The notes under the pieces were generated by a model. It saw only the letters and a list, made by a program, of their open reading frames with translations, was not told where the DNA came from and made no database searches. Source: Luidia sarsii (lineage: Eukaryota; Echinodermata; Asteroidea; Paxillosida; Luidiidae). Taken from it: a stretch of DNA of 64,000 bases. The stretch lies in contig OX465111.1 in the NCBI GenBank assembly GCA_949987565.1, forward strand, positions 8,251,467 to 8,315,466, written 5' to 3'. The translations under genes were made by a program, and so were the position numbers. Of the stretch, positions 1 through 13,148 are shown in pieces; position 1 is the first letter of the stretch; each line of letters opens with the position of its first letter.

Positions 1-3000
1 CCTTGGGCTCTTCTCCTCTGGGCAGGGGGGGGGGAGGTTGGTAGCTGAACGCCGGGCGAATTCGTCTCGGGGGCCTCAACAAGTCTGGTATCGATAGAGA
101 CTGGGGGAAAAGAGAGTAGGGAAAAGGTAATAACGATGCTGGCTTCCTCTCTCTCTCTCTCTCTATCACTTTCTCCTTCACAATAACCACACAAAACGCT
201 GGAGGGGCGTGCTGGCAGACTCTAATTTGAGGAGTCGAAATATTAACCCAAAGTATTAGTCTGACAGCGATGCGCTCAATGTAGGAGCCGCGTGCATGGT
301 GATGCGGATGACAGCGGAGTCGGCCGATCAGCCAATCGATTTTGACCATGAAATAAGAGCGGGTCTGCGGGCGTTGGGTCGGGAGTCGGTTAGTGATCAG
401 ACGGCTGGTGAACGGTGGTCACCACTCGAGTAGACAGGGAACACATGCGGGGCGGCTCCACTCTCCCCGCTCGGGATGGATCCGATGTCACCACGCGCAC
501 ACATTTCCACGCCAGAGAGGTTGGCAGGGGATGCTACCTACGCATGCGCCTGTCCTGACGTCTAGTTCATCGCTGATGCACGGCATGTACGGCCTCGGCT
601 TATAGCACGCAGCGTGTGCGTTCACTCATGCATGCCGCGGTGCAGCGCAGTGTAATACGCACCACGTGTTACCAGCAACGGCCCGTGCTTCTCCCAGGGT
701 AATCTACTGACGCTCTTCAGAAAATATCAAGGCATTAACGGCATGCACGTGGTCATAGGTTGGAAGAATAAACCCCCTCACCATGAATGGGTGTAAGACA
801 ACGACGACAGAGCAAGACCTTGGCAATGTTTTGACGAGACCCGCCAGAAATGAAGCTTTCAATATTGCAGGCAGCTTGAATAAATAGATCGTGTACCTTT
901 TTGCAGAAACCAAAATGAAGTACCGGTAATAATCTTGAATCGCAGAATATTATGGGAAGTGGTCATTATGTTGTAGCACGAAAGGGTTTTGTTTTCAGCA
1001 TAAAATGTTTAGGTTTGTAATTAAAATTGAAGATTCAATAGTAGTTTTAACCACGTTATGCCTGCATGCCTGTTTTTTAATTATTGTACAGGGACGTTTA
1101 TGTACATATATTTCATTGTGATATGTGAAGTGCTTAGAATGCAGGGGTATTGATTAGTGCGCTATATCAATAACGATTATTATCGTTATTACTTTTGGAT
1201 AGGCCTACACACGCGCGCCTAACAGCTATAGCGAGATGACAGACATTAGCAATAGCTACCATTTGCTTTATGACTTAATAATATCCTAAATATGCAGTGC
1301 CCGTCGTGTCCATCCTAGGACGACCTCGCCCATGCAATGGCATAATATGTCAAGGACGGACTACAGCTATAGCTGGGCCTACATATCTGCCTTTGTCATT
1401 CTGCCTTTGAGAAGGTTCCCGATGCTAGGATCGATGCATCGAGCCCTGTACCCTTTCCTGTCAAGGCACTGTCAAGCCACAGTGAAGTTGTATGGATCAA
1501 GGACCCTCATTTCATGGAGACCTATAATATCGCAGTTCACGCCAAGAGCCATTTGGACAGGACTACTCCATGCACCACATACATAATATATATCTATACC
1601 TTTGTAATTCAGGGTGGTTTCTAAATAAACAAACAAATCCCAACCCAAGCTTAAGGTTGCCCCTTCACTTATGATATCTAAAGGCGGCAACTGATGATTT
1701 TCTCCAGACTTGCGTTTGCTATTTGGAACAAGCATAGTAGCTTGATGTTCCACGGGACACCGAGTGGGCAGAGAATGAGTCTATCACACTTTAATGCGTG
1801 CATGTAGGATCGGGACAAATCTCTGACAGATCACTCGGCACGTGCCAAACTGACATTGCTTTGATGGCCATTTCCTGGCCTGATTCTGATCCCAGCGGTG
1901 TTTAATTTGGGATGACAAGAATCTAGAGTGGCCCATCGAAGTGATGAGGTGGGCCACATATACAGGCTGACATACATGGGAAACCCTGTCCTAAACATTA
2001 TTACATGCCCTATTCATACACCAACAAATAATGCACCATGATGCGGCATAACGTCAGTCCAGTCATTTATCATACTTCAGGTCAATAGCTTTTAGAATCG
2101 CCATAACGTCTTTGCATAGAGACACAATAATGTTCCGTCCAAAATCATTGCATCTGATAAAGTAGCTACGAAAGCTCATACACTCTTCCCAACTGGTCAA
2201 TCTGTAACTGCCATCCTCAGTTTGTTATTTTTCAGCTTTTCGTAAGTCTTGCCTACCATTTTACACATGTCATTGAGTTTAACGCAACACCTTCTGTCAG
2301 AAAGATCAATGTATACGCTTTACCTCAAGGTTTAGGGGTTATGCAAAACTGGGTCTAACGCGTGGAAGGCAAGGGAATTGATTAGAGCATATTTGGGGAC
2401 TTTCTTTATATTCCAATATCAGCCAGCTTGTAATTTTGGGATAGAAACACGTTACGCGTCTGATCATCGCCTCTATGCAGCAGGTATGGCGGATTCATTA
2501 ACGGAACTAGTCACCCGTGGTGATGTATGGTGTACGTACGAGGACGTAACGCAGCGTACCAATCCCCGGGCAAAGATAAGTCGCCACCCCTTTCAAGTTT
2601 GGAGTTTTTCTCTCTCTTTCTTTTCCCCGGTCACAATTAAAGTCGAAGTGTCGGCCTGCTTAGTTGCAGTTTTAAAGTAAACGTGTAGGGGCTTTAAAAT
2701 TTGGGGAAAGGGGAAATGCTTGCATGGCTTCTGGAAGTGAGGCTTGGTGAGTAATATCAGAAAGGTAAAGGAGACTAGAGAGTTGTAATATATGATTCCT
2801 ATAAGAATGGTGGGGGAACTCATGAGAGGGTTAAAGTACCAATGATGGGGGTTTGAGGAGAGCTGGAGAGAAGAAGAAGGGTAATCTGGATGTCCACTTT
2901 AAAGGAATGCAGTGGGACAAGGCACTGGTGAAAAGGCTATAGACTTGCTTAGATAGGCTCCCAACAGAGAAATATGGCATAACACGATCGCCTATGGCAA

Positions 3001-3019
3001 GAGGCATGGTTACGCCTAT

Positions 3020-3021
<2 letters not shown>
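1..3021. other. Unassigned, no gene seen
   Basis: No reading frame here looks like a conserved protein or carries convincing splice context. The first 600 bases are relatively GC-rich and could be promoter-proximal to a gene left of the window. A short (TC)n tract lies at about 149-168. Confidence 0.4.
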
Positions 3022-3076
<55 letters not shown>

Positions 3077-3082
3077 AAAAAA
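3022..3082. repeat. (GA)n microsatellite
   Basis: About 60 bases of nearly pure GA dinucleotide with two AAA interruptions. It creates a Ser-Leu run on the minus strand that is not a protein. Confidence 0.95.
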
Positions 3083-3600
3083 AGGAGATATCACATTCAT
3101 ATGATTCGACTCACGAAATTGACCCGTGTCAAAAGTCAGGCCTATTATTATAATGTTGAGACCCAGGTTGTTTTTGTCATCTTGAAACGCGCCCGAACCC
3201 GAGTCATGGGTCATAGGCCACGGGTCACGGGTATAAGGGGCCACAGGTCACGGGTAATACAGGTGTGGATGGTAACACAGCAAAAAGTATAGGTGAGGGG
3301 GCAATATCATAGTACCCGGTATCTCATTAGTTATGTTGATGGACAATGTGGGATTCTATGAAGACACATTTTTCACACATTGTGCGGGAGACCGTGGGTC
3401 TAGTTACGGATCACTGCATGCATCAGGCTCGGGCTCAGGCTTCGTCTCCGTCACACAAAACCCTGAAAAGACTGAATTCGAGCCGGTTGAGCAGAGGAAA
3501 GAGAGAGGTGACTTGGATGTCCAGACTCAAAGGCTGAAGTCACAAAGAGGAGGTGATTCTCAGGGGAGATGCGACACCTAGAGAAAAGTAAAGATCGTTT
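3083..3600. other. No gene seen
   Basis: It contains a short GGTCACGGGT-type imperfect repeat near 3205-3260 and otherwise nothing I can assign. Confidence 0.35.
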
Positions 3601-3604
3601 GAGC

Positions 3605-4215
3605 TACCTCCATGGTTTTAGGGAGATAGAGATGGGGAAGAAATAGAGGAGAAAGAGTGAGATGGAGAAGGGTAAGGAGAGGAGAGAGGGGAGAGCGATA
3701 TATAGAGTAGAAAGAGGGGAGAGGAGAGGGCAGAGCAGAGGAGAGAGGGGAGGGGCGAGGAGAGTAGAGCGGGAGGTGTAGCGAGAGAGGGTGAGAGAGC
3801 GAGGGGAGAGAGACATGTAGAGAGAGGAGAAAGAGGTAGAGAGGAGAGTAAAGTAGAGAGGGGAGACGGATAGTGAGAGAGGGTGAGATAGTGCAAGGAG
3901 AGAGAGAGAGACAGGTATAGAGAGAGTTGGAGAGGAGAAAGGGGAGAGGGGAGAGGATAGTAGAGGAGGGAGGGAGGGGATAGGGGAGAGAGGGGGAGGG
4001 ATAGTGAGAGAGGGACAGTGATATACATAGCAAGAGGAAAGAGACAGGTAGAGAAAGGGGAGAGACAGGTAGAGAAAGATGAGAACGAGGGAGAGGGGGA
4101 AGAGAGTAGAGAGGGTAGAGGGTAGAGGGGAGGGGCAAAGGGAGAGAGATGAATGGGTAGGGAGAGAAGAGAGGGGAAGGAGAGAGTGGGGAGAGAGATA
4201 GAGGGAGATAAAGAT
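3605..4215. repeat. Purine-rich GA/GAGAGG tract
   Basis: About 600 bases almost entirely A/G on the plus strand, with irregular GAGAG, GGGGAGAG and TAGAGAG units. Open frames on the minus strand (Ser/Leu/Pro-only) are artefacts of composition. Confidence 0.95.
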
Positions 4216-4780
4216 AATAATCTATAGGGGTAATTTTTTTACAAAATATTAGACAGCATTTGGCTAACACTTTAATATGGTCACCACGGCTCAAATACGG
4301 GCAACTCACTTCAGGAGACAGGCACGACGCAAATTGTTTAATTAATTAACGAAATTCGATCCAATCGATTGCTGGTCGGTTGCCCGCCCACGCGTTATGT
4401 AGGCCATGCATTGTTTTGTTTGTTCTGTGGAAAGGAACGTTTTCGCCTTCGGTTCATTCAAACCAAGACTTCCCCAAAGCGAGACTTGACCCAAAGTGTC
4501 CATTGCATTTCGCATTACCCTGACTTTGTTTGCCGACCAGTGACACAAAACAGGTGTCGATTCAGAAACGTTCGACTGGATGCATTGTCTTGTCATCCGC
4601 GGGTTTGTATAGAAGAGTGGCCCAGCGGGAGTCACTAACTCTGAAGACAAAGTGTGGTTATAGTACATTGTTGAAAAAATATTCACCGTCAGTTTTGCTA
4701 GACTTTTATATGAATGAGGATATATATGTGTGTGATTTTGTTTTAAGCTGCATCCGTTTCATGTGATCCAGACCTGACGC
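4216..4780. other. No gene seen
   Basis: Short frames only, none recognisable. No splice sites were convincing. Confidence 0.35.
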
Positions 4781-4985
4781 CACCGGCGAAATGTGGTGTT
4801 CATTCTGAATGGAAACGAGGGCGTGATCCCTGGAGATTCACGGCAGTTAATGGTTGAATGCTTCTGACTAGCGCCCCAACCATGCACGGCGGAGATGGTT
4901 GACTATTTGGGAAGGCCGCCACCTAAGGGCTGGATAGCTCAGGTGGTAAGAGTGACGGTGCGTTTATTTAAAGGTCTCGGAATCA
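4781..4985 (+). mobile_element. tRNA-like SINE, copy 1
   Basis: It contains the family landmarks GATCCCTGGAGAT, AATGCTTCTGACTAGCGCCCC, TTGGGAAGGCCGCCACCTAA (as one unit in order) and GGGCTGGATAGCTCAGGTGG. The last is a tRNA D-arm/A-box-like segment. The same order recurs in many DROSHA introns. Confidence 0.75.
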
Positions 4986-6487
4986 GATCCCTGTCAAATC
5001 ATTTTCTTTCGCCATTTTCTTTGCTATTTTCCATGTGTCCTATGATTATAGTACTTTCCACTGCAAAGGATGAAACATAATTCAGAGGATATGGTTCGAT
5101 AGTTGGTTTACTATGTATTTGAAATATTCACGTTCCAAATTTATTACAATATTGGAAGCCAGACCCTATTATCAAAAGGCTATACCAACAAATAATGGGC
5201 CAAGAAAAAAAACACCTTTAATCAATAGGCGCTTGTCATGTGGCCCCATGTCGCAAGATGCGAGGTCTCGGACAACTCACAGCTCCACCATGCATGGTTT
5301 GTATGCACTACATCGCAACCTGGCGTCATGATACCATTGCAGCCAGTAGAGACCCGCTGGCCAGCTAGGGTCGTAGTGGCTGACGCCAGGGCATGACACT
5401 GAGTATCACACGGTGGCCACTTGAGCACTTTGGTGTAATTTTCACTTAAGGCCTTTTGGCACTTCACAACTCAATCACGCGGGGAATACACATTTTTCTC
5501 ACTCCCGGAAAAAAATAGTTTCCAGGGGATTTGCTCTTTCGATTCTCGCTACTGGTCATTTCCCGAGAATTACGGCGACCCGGGTGTCGAAACCAGCCTG
5601 CACTGCCGGTCTCGGTTACAGCACACAACCACGGGGTTGGCAAAAACCGCCTCGGATTCACACGTGTTGCTATTGCCTGTGAGATGTACGCATAACCCGG
5701 GATTAGCGTGCTTAAGCCCGCTCCCGAACAGGGGTGGCAAATTGTGCTATTTCCCGGGGAAAATTGTCGGGTTTAATGACTGTTGTGTGGAAAGGGCCCG
5801 TCTCTATTTCCCAGGATTTGCTGGGGGAATGGTGGCGTTAAGGTGAGGGCACCCCATTTGCAAAGTGCAAATTACTTAATACTCATCAGATAGTTTGCCA
5901 TGGTGGTATCAGAAATTAGAGCGCTTGAAAATATGACGTTTTCGAGAAAAGAGGAAACTGCTATAATCCCAACGATTGCTCCGTGAATTTTATGTAGACG
6001 TTGAATATGAAAGCGATTCTCTGACGCAAATGGTATACCGTAACCTATCTTTAAAAGGCATTTACACGTGTTCACAACTCGAACGCGCCCAGCATTCCTA
6101 TACACTATATACCATATAAAGTTTTGTCCGCCACGGGTCGATGTTTGGACTTCTTAAGCTTCACCCAGTACAGCCCGAGTTACGGCGACTCCTAGACCGC
6201 CCGCCCATAGCCTCTCGCAACCTGTGCCGTGTTCAGGGGCACTTTTTGTAGCCGGCCAACACTTTGGTCGGTATCTGCCGCTCGACAAAAGAAAACAAAA
6301 CACGACTCAGTTTGATCGGCCTGCCTTCAAAAGTTTCTCCAAAAAGTGTGCAGTAATTTGACCGAGGGCTGTTATTCCGCATGCACAGATAGGCACGATG
6401 AATCAATCGCCGACAAATGGAATCGCCCCCATTAAAGATGTGGATACGTCCCGCATGCAATCATAAAGCATCCGTGTGTCATTCTGT
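4986..6487. other. No gene seen
   Basis: Nothing recognised. The CG-containing stretch at 5470-5850 has no supported exon. Confidence 0.35.
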
Positions 6488-6604
6488 GGGTGCGTTCGAT
6501 TAGCTTCCACGTGTAGATCTGGGTGCTTTCACCCTGCGTAAGTTATGGGGTAATGACGTCAGAGCCAACCGGGGCACAGACCTGGGGAAGCTAATCGAAC
6601 GTCC
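6488..6604. mobile_element. Small TIR element (MITE), about 117 bp
   Basis: CGTTCGATTAGCTTCC at 6493-6508 is mirrored by GGAAGCTAATCGAACG near 6586-6601, a 16-base inverted repeat enclosing about 80 bases. This looks like a miniature inverted-repeat transposon. I cannot confirm a target duplication. Confidence 0.7.
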
Positions 6605-7245
6605 CCTGTGTCGACGTTTCGTTCTAATGACCTTTGTGCTTGTCACTGTCAAGTTATCGCCGCTCAAACAGAACGATTGGTTGCACCAGCAACATTCTCT
6701 TCTTGCCATATATCATTGCAGCATATCCCTTGTTCTCTTCTTTGAGCTTGTATGGCTCTTTAAGTATCTCAGCGATAATAATTGCTCGGCCTCTCGTACA
6801 CTAAACATTCATTTGGGGCCTTTTGTCTTGTTTTGAGATACCGCACTTTGTGGCACGTTCACGCTATCCTGGATGATCTAGCCTATCTTCCTCAAGAAGT
6901 GGCAGTGTTCCCACAGGTAACCCTAATCATTATCTTCATTTTATGTGCATAAAATATTAACTCCATGACGCGTTTTAACTGCGCCATGATCCATGACATA
7001 CCGTCAACATCGACAGGGATGGGCTACGAACAGATGCAAGGGAAATAGTTTCCCATTTTGTAATTCATCTTCATTACTCATTTGTTTTATTTTTATCTTG
7101 TTTCGTTTTCTGGTGATATAGTGTTATATTTCGTTATGTCACTGGTTTTGTGTTGAGAGTGTGCATACATTATATTGGGTGAATGGATCTTTAGTTCTTC
7201 CAACGTGGCAGGTATTAGTTCATTGGTGCCATCCAGACCCGTATC
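6605..7245. other. No gene seen
   Basis: No assignable feature. Confidence 0.35.
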
Positions 7246-7620
7246 TTTCTTCAACATGTCTACATAGGTGATTCCACGCATTCACCTACCGGTATACCTA
7301 CCACACCTACTATCACTCGGATAAGATGGCTGCCCAAGAATGGGAATGCAGGAATTGCAGGATGCCACAGACTGTGTCTCTCTTCAGCATGTCTACATAG
7401 GTGATTCCACGCATTCACCTACCGGTATACCTACCACACCTACTATCACTCGCATAAGATGGCTGCACAAGAATGGGAATGCAGGAATTGCAGGATGACA
7501 CAGACTGTGTCTCTCTTCAGCATGTCTACATAGATGATGCTACGCCTCCCACACCTCCTAGCACTCCGCTGAGATGGCAGTTAAAGAATGAGTGGGCATG
7601 CATTAATTTAGGGATGCCTC
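7246..7620. repeat. 133-bp tandem repeat, about 2.5 copies
   Basis: TGTCTACATAG recurs at about 7257, 7390 and 7523 (133-base period). The first two copies are nearly identical over CATTCACCTACCGGTATACC and the third is diverged. A single related copy lies at 26575-26700, so the unit is a dispersed repeat that duplicated locally. Confidence 0.88.
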
Positions 7621-8265
7621 AGACAATATCCAGCCCATACTTTGTCTTCTGAGTATTTTGTCAAAACCTGTAAATGTGTACATGAAATGAAATTAAGCGG
7701 CGCAGTATTCATCAGCTGCTCCGCTCGCTGTTGGTATGGCGATATCGTCACCGCGTTCGGCTGTCAAGTTGGTCCCCACCGTTAACAAGGCAAGAGTCGC
7801 CTATGCGTGGCCGTGCTCAATTATAGAGTTCGCCTACTTAACGGATCCGTTGGCCCCGATGTGCGCCGGCTCGCGCCGACATTCCCTCCCCCATGGCCAT
7901 CGTTTTAATTACGACCGCACGGGAGTTTAATAGCTCGTCTCGCCTGTCTTAACTTGTGGAATGATGGATGCCGGACACTGGTTGGTATGCAATATTCATG
8001 AGGCTTGACAGTAGACGGTATAGTGGCTCAAAATTACCAGCGGGTCATGGGCCTACAGATTAGCAACAAAATACCCTAATGGCGTGCACTAGTCCGAGTG
8101 CCTTAGTCACTGAACATACACAGCAGTATACCACCTCACATATTGTCCTCATTACGAATTCAATTTATCAATATTGGTACTAGATATGTGTATGTAAAAG
8201 ATTATTTCGACCGCAATATTCTCCTCTTTAACAAAAAAGGGGGACCAGAGTGTTGGGCCAAATGC
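7621..8265. other. No gene seen
   Basis: No assignable feature. Confidence 0.35.
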
Positions 8266-8400
8266 ACTTGTGGTTGATTTCATCAAACATGCATCGTTAC
8301 ATCGTGACTTACGACGAGTGCTGCACAAAACCCAATCTGTCTATCATAACTTACGATGTGTTATCCATCATAAGTTAACTTACGATGCATCGTAAGGCTT
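8266..8400. repeat. ACTTACGATG-rich dispersed repeat, copy 1
   Basis: It starts with GTTGATTTCATCAAAC and contains several CTTACGATG/CATCGTAAG inverted words. Related copies at 35165-35315 and 46850-46985 run in the opposite sense (ending GATGAAATCAAC). It is probably a non-autonomous element with internal palindromes. Confidence 0.7.
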
Positions 8401-8620
8401 GGGGAGATCCAGCACTGGTTGGTTTTGTGATGAATACTGACGGCTTAAAGCTTGCACATTAAAGACTTACCAGGCAGCTGCATGGAAAGAGTGCAAGATC
8501 GTTCGTACCATCAACTACTTTATCACATGCAACGAAGGGAACAATCTGGACTTTATCGAAAATTGATATACAAAAATGTTGCAAACTGCTTACTGACTAA
8601 AATTACCAAAATGTAAATCT

Positions 8621-8832
8621 TAAAATTTAGTGGGCCTGACGTTTCGATCCTAGCAGGACCTTTCTCAAAGGCAGAGTGACAAGGACAAAACAGGTATACA
8701 TGTACACGAAGGAAGGGGAGAGAGTAAATAGGACACGGATGAGAAACAAAGGACAAAGAGTGAAGCTGGTAGGGAGAGATCAAAGGGAAGGGCAAGGGGT
8801 AGGGTAGGGATTAGTGAGAGGAGGGGGGAAGA
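8621..8832 (-). mobile_element. Penelope-like element 3' tail, truncated
   Basis: The reverse complement matches, in order, the 3' untranslated part of the element at 57650-57965: pyrimidine-rich text, GTACATGTATACCTGTTTTG, CTCTGCCTTTGAGAAAGG and GATCGAAACGTCAGGCCCAC. Only the terminal 200 bases remain, as expected of 5'-truncated retrotransposition. Confidence 0.8.
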
Positions 8833-8904
8833 TTGCATTTTAGTTTATTTCTGTTACCCATATAAAACAATCTTCAGCTTCAGACATTAGGGTCTTAATT
8901 TTCG

Positions 8905-9175
8905 CCCGATATTGGTCGAACGGTTAGAAACGCCGTCTGTAGAACAGAATGTTGCTTGTTCGAATCCCTCTCGGACCATTAGCCGGTCGACTCTATCTGT
9001 CCACCCAGCAGCGAGTGGGTACCTGGCTCTTTGTAGAGCTGGGGGAAGGTTGAACGGAGGCAAGGAAAGGAACTGGCCACCCTACCTCATCATGCCGTGG
9101 CCTTGTACACGTGCGCTTCTCTAATAAGACACATCCCCTACGCTATAATGATAGTATGGGACCGCCTTTATATGC
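8905..9175 (+). mobile_element. tRNA-derived SINE with conserved core (second family)
   Basis: A tRNA-like head (TGGTCGAACGGTTAGAAACG, B-box TTGTTCGAATCCC) is followed by a body with GAGTGGGTACCTGGC and GGAACTGGCCACCCTACCTC, and a tail TATAATGATAGTATGGGACC. The tail is shared with 36905-36965. Head-body-tail order is typical of SINEs. Confidence 0.75.
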
Positions 9176-9495
9176 CTTTAATAATCTTATAAATGTATGA
9201 CCCTAAATCGAGGAAGTGGAGTATACCCTCACAGGACAAACCGAAAGATGGAACGCGTTTACCTCTGTATCGATAGCTGCGTTTACCTCAATATATCGAT
9301 AACTGAGATAAGTCACTTCGTTATGCGACCGACGCTATGCTAGACAAGGGCCGTATCGCCGAGTTTAAGTGGCGTCGTAGACTGGTATATCCACCCTGCA
9401 TGGATACCCATCTTGAATGAGCTTAACTCGCCACACCACACAATTTCAAGCCAGCAAGTTAAAGAAAAATAACAGTAAAATAGTTCATGAACGTA
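9176..9495. other. No gene seen
   Basis: It contains two ATCGATA words near 9270-9300; otherwise nothing. Confidence 0.35.
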
Positions 9496-9660
9496 TTACG
9501 GGGGAACGAAAACAAATGCGTGAACCGGGATTTGAACTCGAGCCGGCTTTTCACGTATGACTGCGCTTTAACCATCTATCCAGCCCAAAATAGTCAACTA
9601 CATGTATCTTTGCAGCGGTTAAGGGCGCCAAGAAGCAACATTTCAACGTGTAAATGTCCT
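9496..9660 (-). mobile_element. tRNA-like SINE fragment
   Basis: The reverse complement shows a B-box-like GAGTTCAAATCCCGG and the GGGCTGGATAG word of the main SINE family, followed by TAGTTGACTATTTTGG order reversed. A diverged copy. Confidence 0.6.
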
Positions 9661-11035
9661 ATATCCCAATAGGCAGCAGAGAACCAGTGGATTAGCCCTG
9701 TGACCAATGTTGCTTTGGTGGGCTAATGTTCACTAACAAACAGTAGGCTATCGGCCCTATACAAACAACTCCCTCGTTTCATTTAGGTGTAAACAGTAAT
9801 CAACCAACCTTATATAAAGCTGAACACGATGTCTGAAAATGTTAGAAAGCCCTTGTTTTGGGGGTTACAGGTGGGTGTTCTCATTACGCATAGACACCGA
9901 GTTTGTCATACTATCATGAGGGATACAGAAAAGCACATTAACGGTTTGTGCAAAATAATGTCAGCAGCTGGAACGAGCGTCATAAAAAATTGCATCATAT
10001 AAATACGCAATTTCAATTACAGCCCACCTGCTACGCCATTATCATAGTCAGCATGACTGACTCGCTGTTCACCCATTTAATTGCCACGTTATTCGGCAAA
10101 CAATATATTTTAAAGGAGTTATACTATGTACAATTTATCACGGGGCGGTTGTTAGCGGAGCTGGTTCGGCCATTACGTCGCCACTGCCAGCAACTGGCGA
10201 TCAAAAGATCAAAATCATTGCCGATCGTAACAACTGCATGAGAACACACAGGAATCAGTACGCTTCAAGCTGTTTGCCTCATAAACCAGTTCTACGGGGA
10301 GCTTTGGTGCTTAAACCCACCCCCTTCAAAACAAAAATTAAAATCCGTTTTGTATCATTATTGTTGTAATGGCAGCAGTCGCCGGTTGTATTCGAGAAAC
10401 CCCTCCTATCCAAGCCCCCGTAAACCACAACCCTCCTCCCCCCCCCCCCCAGAATTGAAATATAAATACCACGCCTACATAGACCTGCTTGCAACCAATA
10501 ACAGACGGATGAAAATACATTCCGTAGGAAAAAGGTTAGTGACTTCCAAAGCGGTTTTTCCAAAAGGCATCATTTCTGCTGTGTGCATGCAGATTCGGCA
10601 GTTTGGTGAAAAACGCTGTTTGCCGTTTGGGTCTAATATATTCTGATCAAGTTTACACGGCACTTTATATAGCGAAGAACGGAACCAAATAATGGTGTTT
10701 TCGCTCCCACATTAAAACCTTAACGCCTCGTTATTGAGCACCGTAAACTATGTATTTGCGAGAATACAAAATACTAATTCAAGCTAGACCTACATCATCA
10801 TCGGACAGTCGGAAGTCACCTGTAAATTCTCCAAAGACAGGATGATTTTCTCACAACTTTGTTATCATTATAATTACAAGTACCAAGTGTTGGACAAGAT
10901 TTGCACTCATTGTCAGAGACGCCATCGAATGCACACAGTTATGCCACGTTGTTTATACCACGAGGAAGGAAAACTTAGGAAACAAACGGGTATATATAAT
11001 TATATATGCGTAATCCACGGGACAGTGGAAAGTAG
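9661..11035. other. No gene seen
   Basis: Short frames on both strands around 10279-10663 overlap each other and a C10 run and show no family similarity. Confidence 0.35.
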
Positions 11036-11235
11036 NNNNNNNNNNNNNNNNNNNNNNNNNNNNNNNNNNNNNNNNNNNNNNNNNNNNNNNNNNNNNNNNN
11101 NNNNNNNNNNNNNNNNNNNNNNNNNNNNNNNNNNNNNNNNNNNNNNNNNNNNNNNNNNNNNNNNNNNNNNNNNNNNNNNNNNNNNNNNNNNNNNNNNNNN
11201 NNNNNNNNNNNNNNNNNNNNNNNNNNNNNNNNNNN
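11036..11235. other. Assembly gap (200 N)
   Basis: Exactly 200 N bases, a conventional scaffold gap size; the real length is unknown. Confidence 0.99.
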
Positions 11236-12640
11236 CCAGAAATAATTTGTTAGGCAGAATGCGAGCGTCTTTTGTGAACTTATTTTGTGTATATTGAATC
11301 ATACCATTCGTCTTCGGACTGATTAACCCGATACACTTCGTCATGTGCGTGTGCGGTACGATGCATTAATTTATACAGTGAGTGGGATGATCTGGACCAT
11401 AATATCATGGGTTGTTTGGACCTGAAGGAGGCGCTGTGGATGAAAGTTCCATTTGTTGAGACCTGTTCCATATAGATGATGGTACTGTCAGGGCGTGGGA
11501 TGGCATTGATTGGCTGAATCGGATGGGCTCTTCTGATAACGTAACAGTAGAGGAAGAAGCGTAGTCAGGTCCGTTTAGTTACACACATACCGCTGTGCAT
11601 CTTGTACAGGGCTATTAAGGCTGCTACCTGATAGCGTATGTGATGTAGAAATTTCATGTTCAAGTGGATTCTGTCTCGGTCTTCGGTCATGCCAATATAC
11701 CTCGGAGCCTTCACGTGGATTAAGCTCGCTCAAAATACTGCAGCGTAGCTCGGGTGTCATCCCAGGGGCGCGGTCTCGGTGACAGACCCCCACCGCCCAC
11801 TCACGGACCAAATCAATCAACCAAATTCGGGATTCGACACTCATTTTCAGAAGTCAATTTCCCAAACCCGCTGAGACATGATCGCGCATGGCTGAAACGC
11901 ACACATTTAAGTCCTTCACTGAAAACCGGCCTGCCGAGTAAACGTTAGGCAAACAGCAGCCGCGTATACACGCGAAATTCAATAGACGTTCTATGAAAAG
12001 AATATCTCAAAAATGTAGAGGGCCAGATGCTTCGATTCTAGCAAGACCTTTCGAGAAAGTGGATGGAAAACCAATGCGCATGGTATGCCGTCCCGATTTA
12101 TCAATGGAACACTTGATATGCAAAGAGATTAATTGGTTCATGCTGAAGGTGTTCTAAATAGGGGAACTCTCAGGAATCCGGAATGGGCTGTTTTGTGGAG
12201 ATGCCAGAGGAGACATGAACTATATGAACGGGAGCTGGGATACACAGCCGAAGGGTGTTTTCTGAGACCACGGCGAGGTGACATTACTTCCACCGCTTCG
12301 CTCCCATTGCGGGTGAGCCTTGGCTCTCAATGCCTTAATATCGGAGCCCTTTGCTCGCAGATGAAGCAAAAAGACAAACATACACGGGCCCTGATTTCCC
12401 TCGAGACCTTTCAATATACCTCGGAAAAGGCTCTGATTTAGGATAAGAGCGTCAAAGGCATGACAGAATATCCCTCTGGATGAGGCACTCATTTAGGAAG
12501 GCGCTAAGTAAATGGCCATTTCAAAATCAGTTCAATTATAGGGGTAGTCATGGAAGCAAAGTTACCACACTATCCATGCTATATATGTTCTTCATTATCA
12601 TCATCTTCGTCAGAGTCGTCACCGTCATCGATATTACCGT
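11236..12640. other. No gene seen; one ribozyme-like fragment
   Basis: At 12010-12055 the minus strand has a degenerate copy of the Penelope-like terminal motif (CTTGCTAGAATCGAAGC). No coding evidence elsewhere. Confidence 0.4.
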
Positions 12641-12644
12641 AATC

Positions 12645-13148
12645 ACCATCAACACAACCATCATCACCGCCCGCCACAACTATCACCACCATCACCACCG
12701 TCGCGGTGGTGATGGTGGTTATCACCACGATAACCACCATCGTCAGCATTACTATCACCATCACAACCACCATCAACACCACAACCACCATCAAGGCCAC
12801 CACCGTCACCACCATTATCACCGTCACCCCCACCACCACCACCACCACCACCACCAACGATACGACCAACATCAATACCATCAACACTTCCATCATCACA
12901 GCCACCACCACCACCACCACAACCACCACAACCACCACCTTTATCACCATAATCACCGTCACCCCCACCACCACCGCCGTCCCAACCAACATCAACACCA
13001 TCAACACCGTCACCACCTCCATCACCACAGCAACCCCCACCACCACCGCCGTCACCACCAACGTCACCGCCATCACCACCTTCACCACCACAGCCACCCC
13101 ACCACCACCGTCACCACTTCCACCACCATCACCATCACCACCATCAGC
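12645..13148. repeat. CAC/ACC triplet-rich tract
   Basis: About 500 bases of CACCAC, ATCACC and GTCACC triplets. All three plus frames are open and give His-, Thr- or Pro-only peptides, and the minus strand gives Val/Met/Gly-only peptides, so the openness is compositional. An 11-unit CAC run sits near 12829-12857. Confidence 0.92.
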
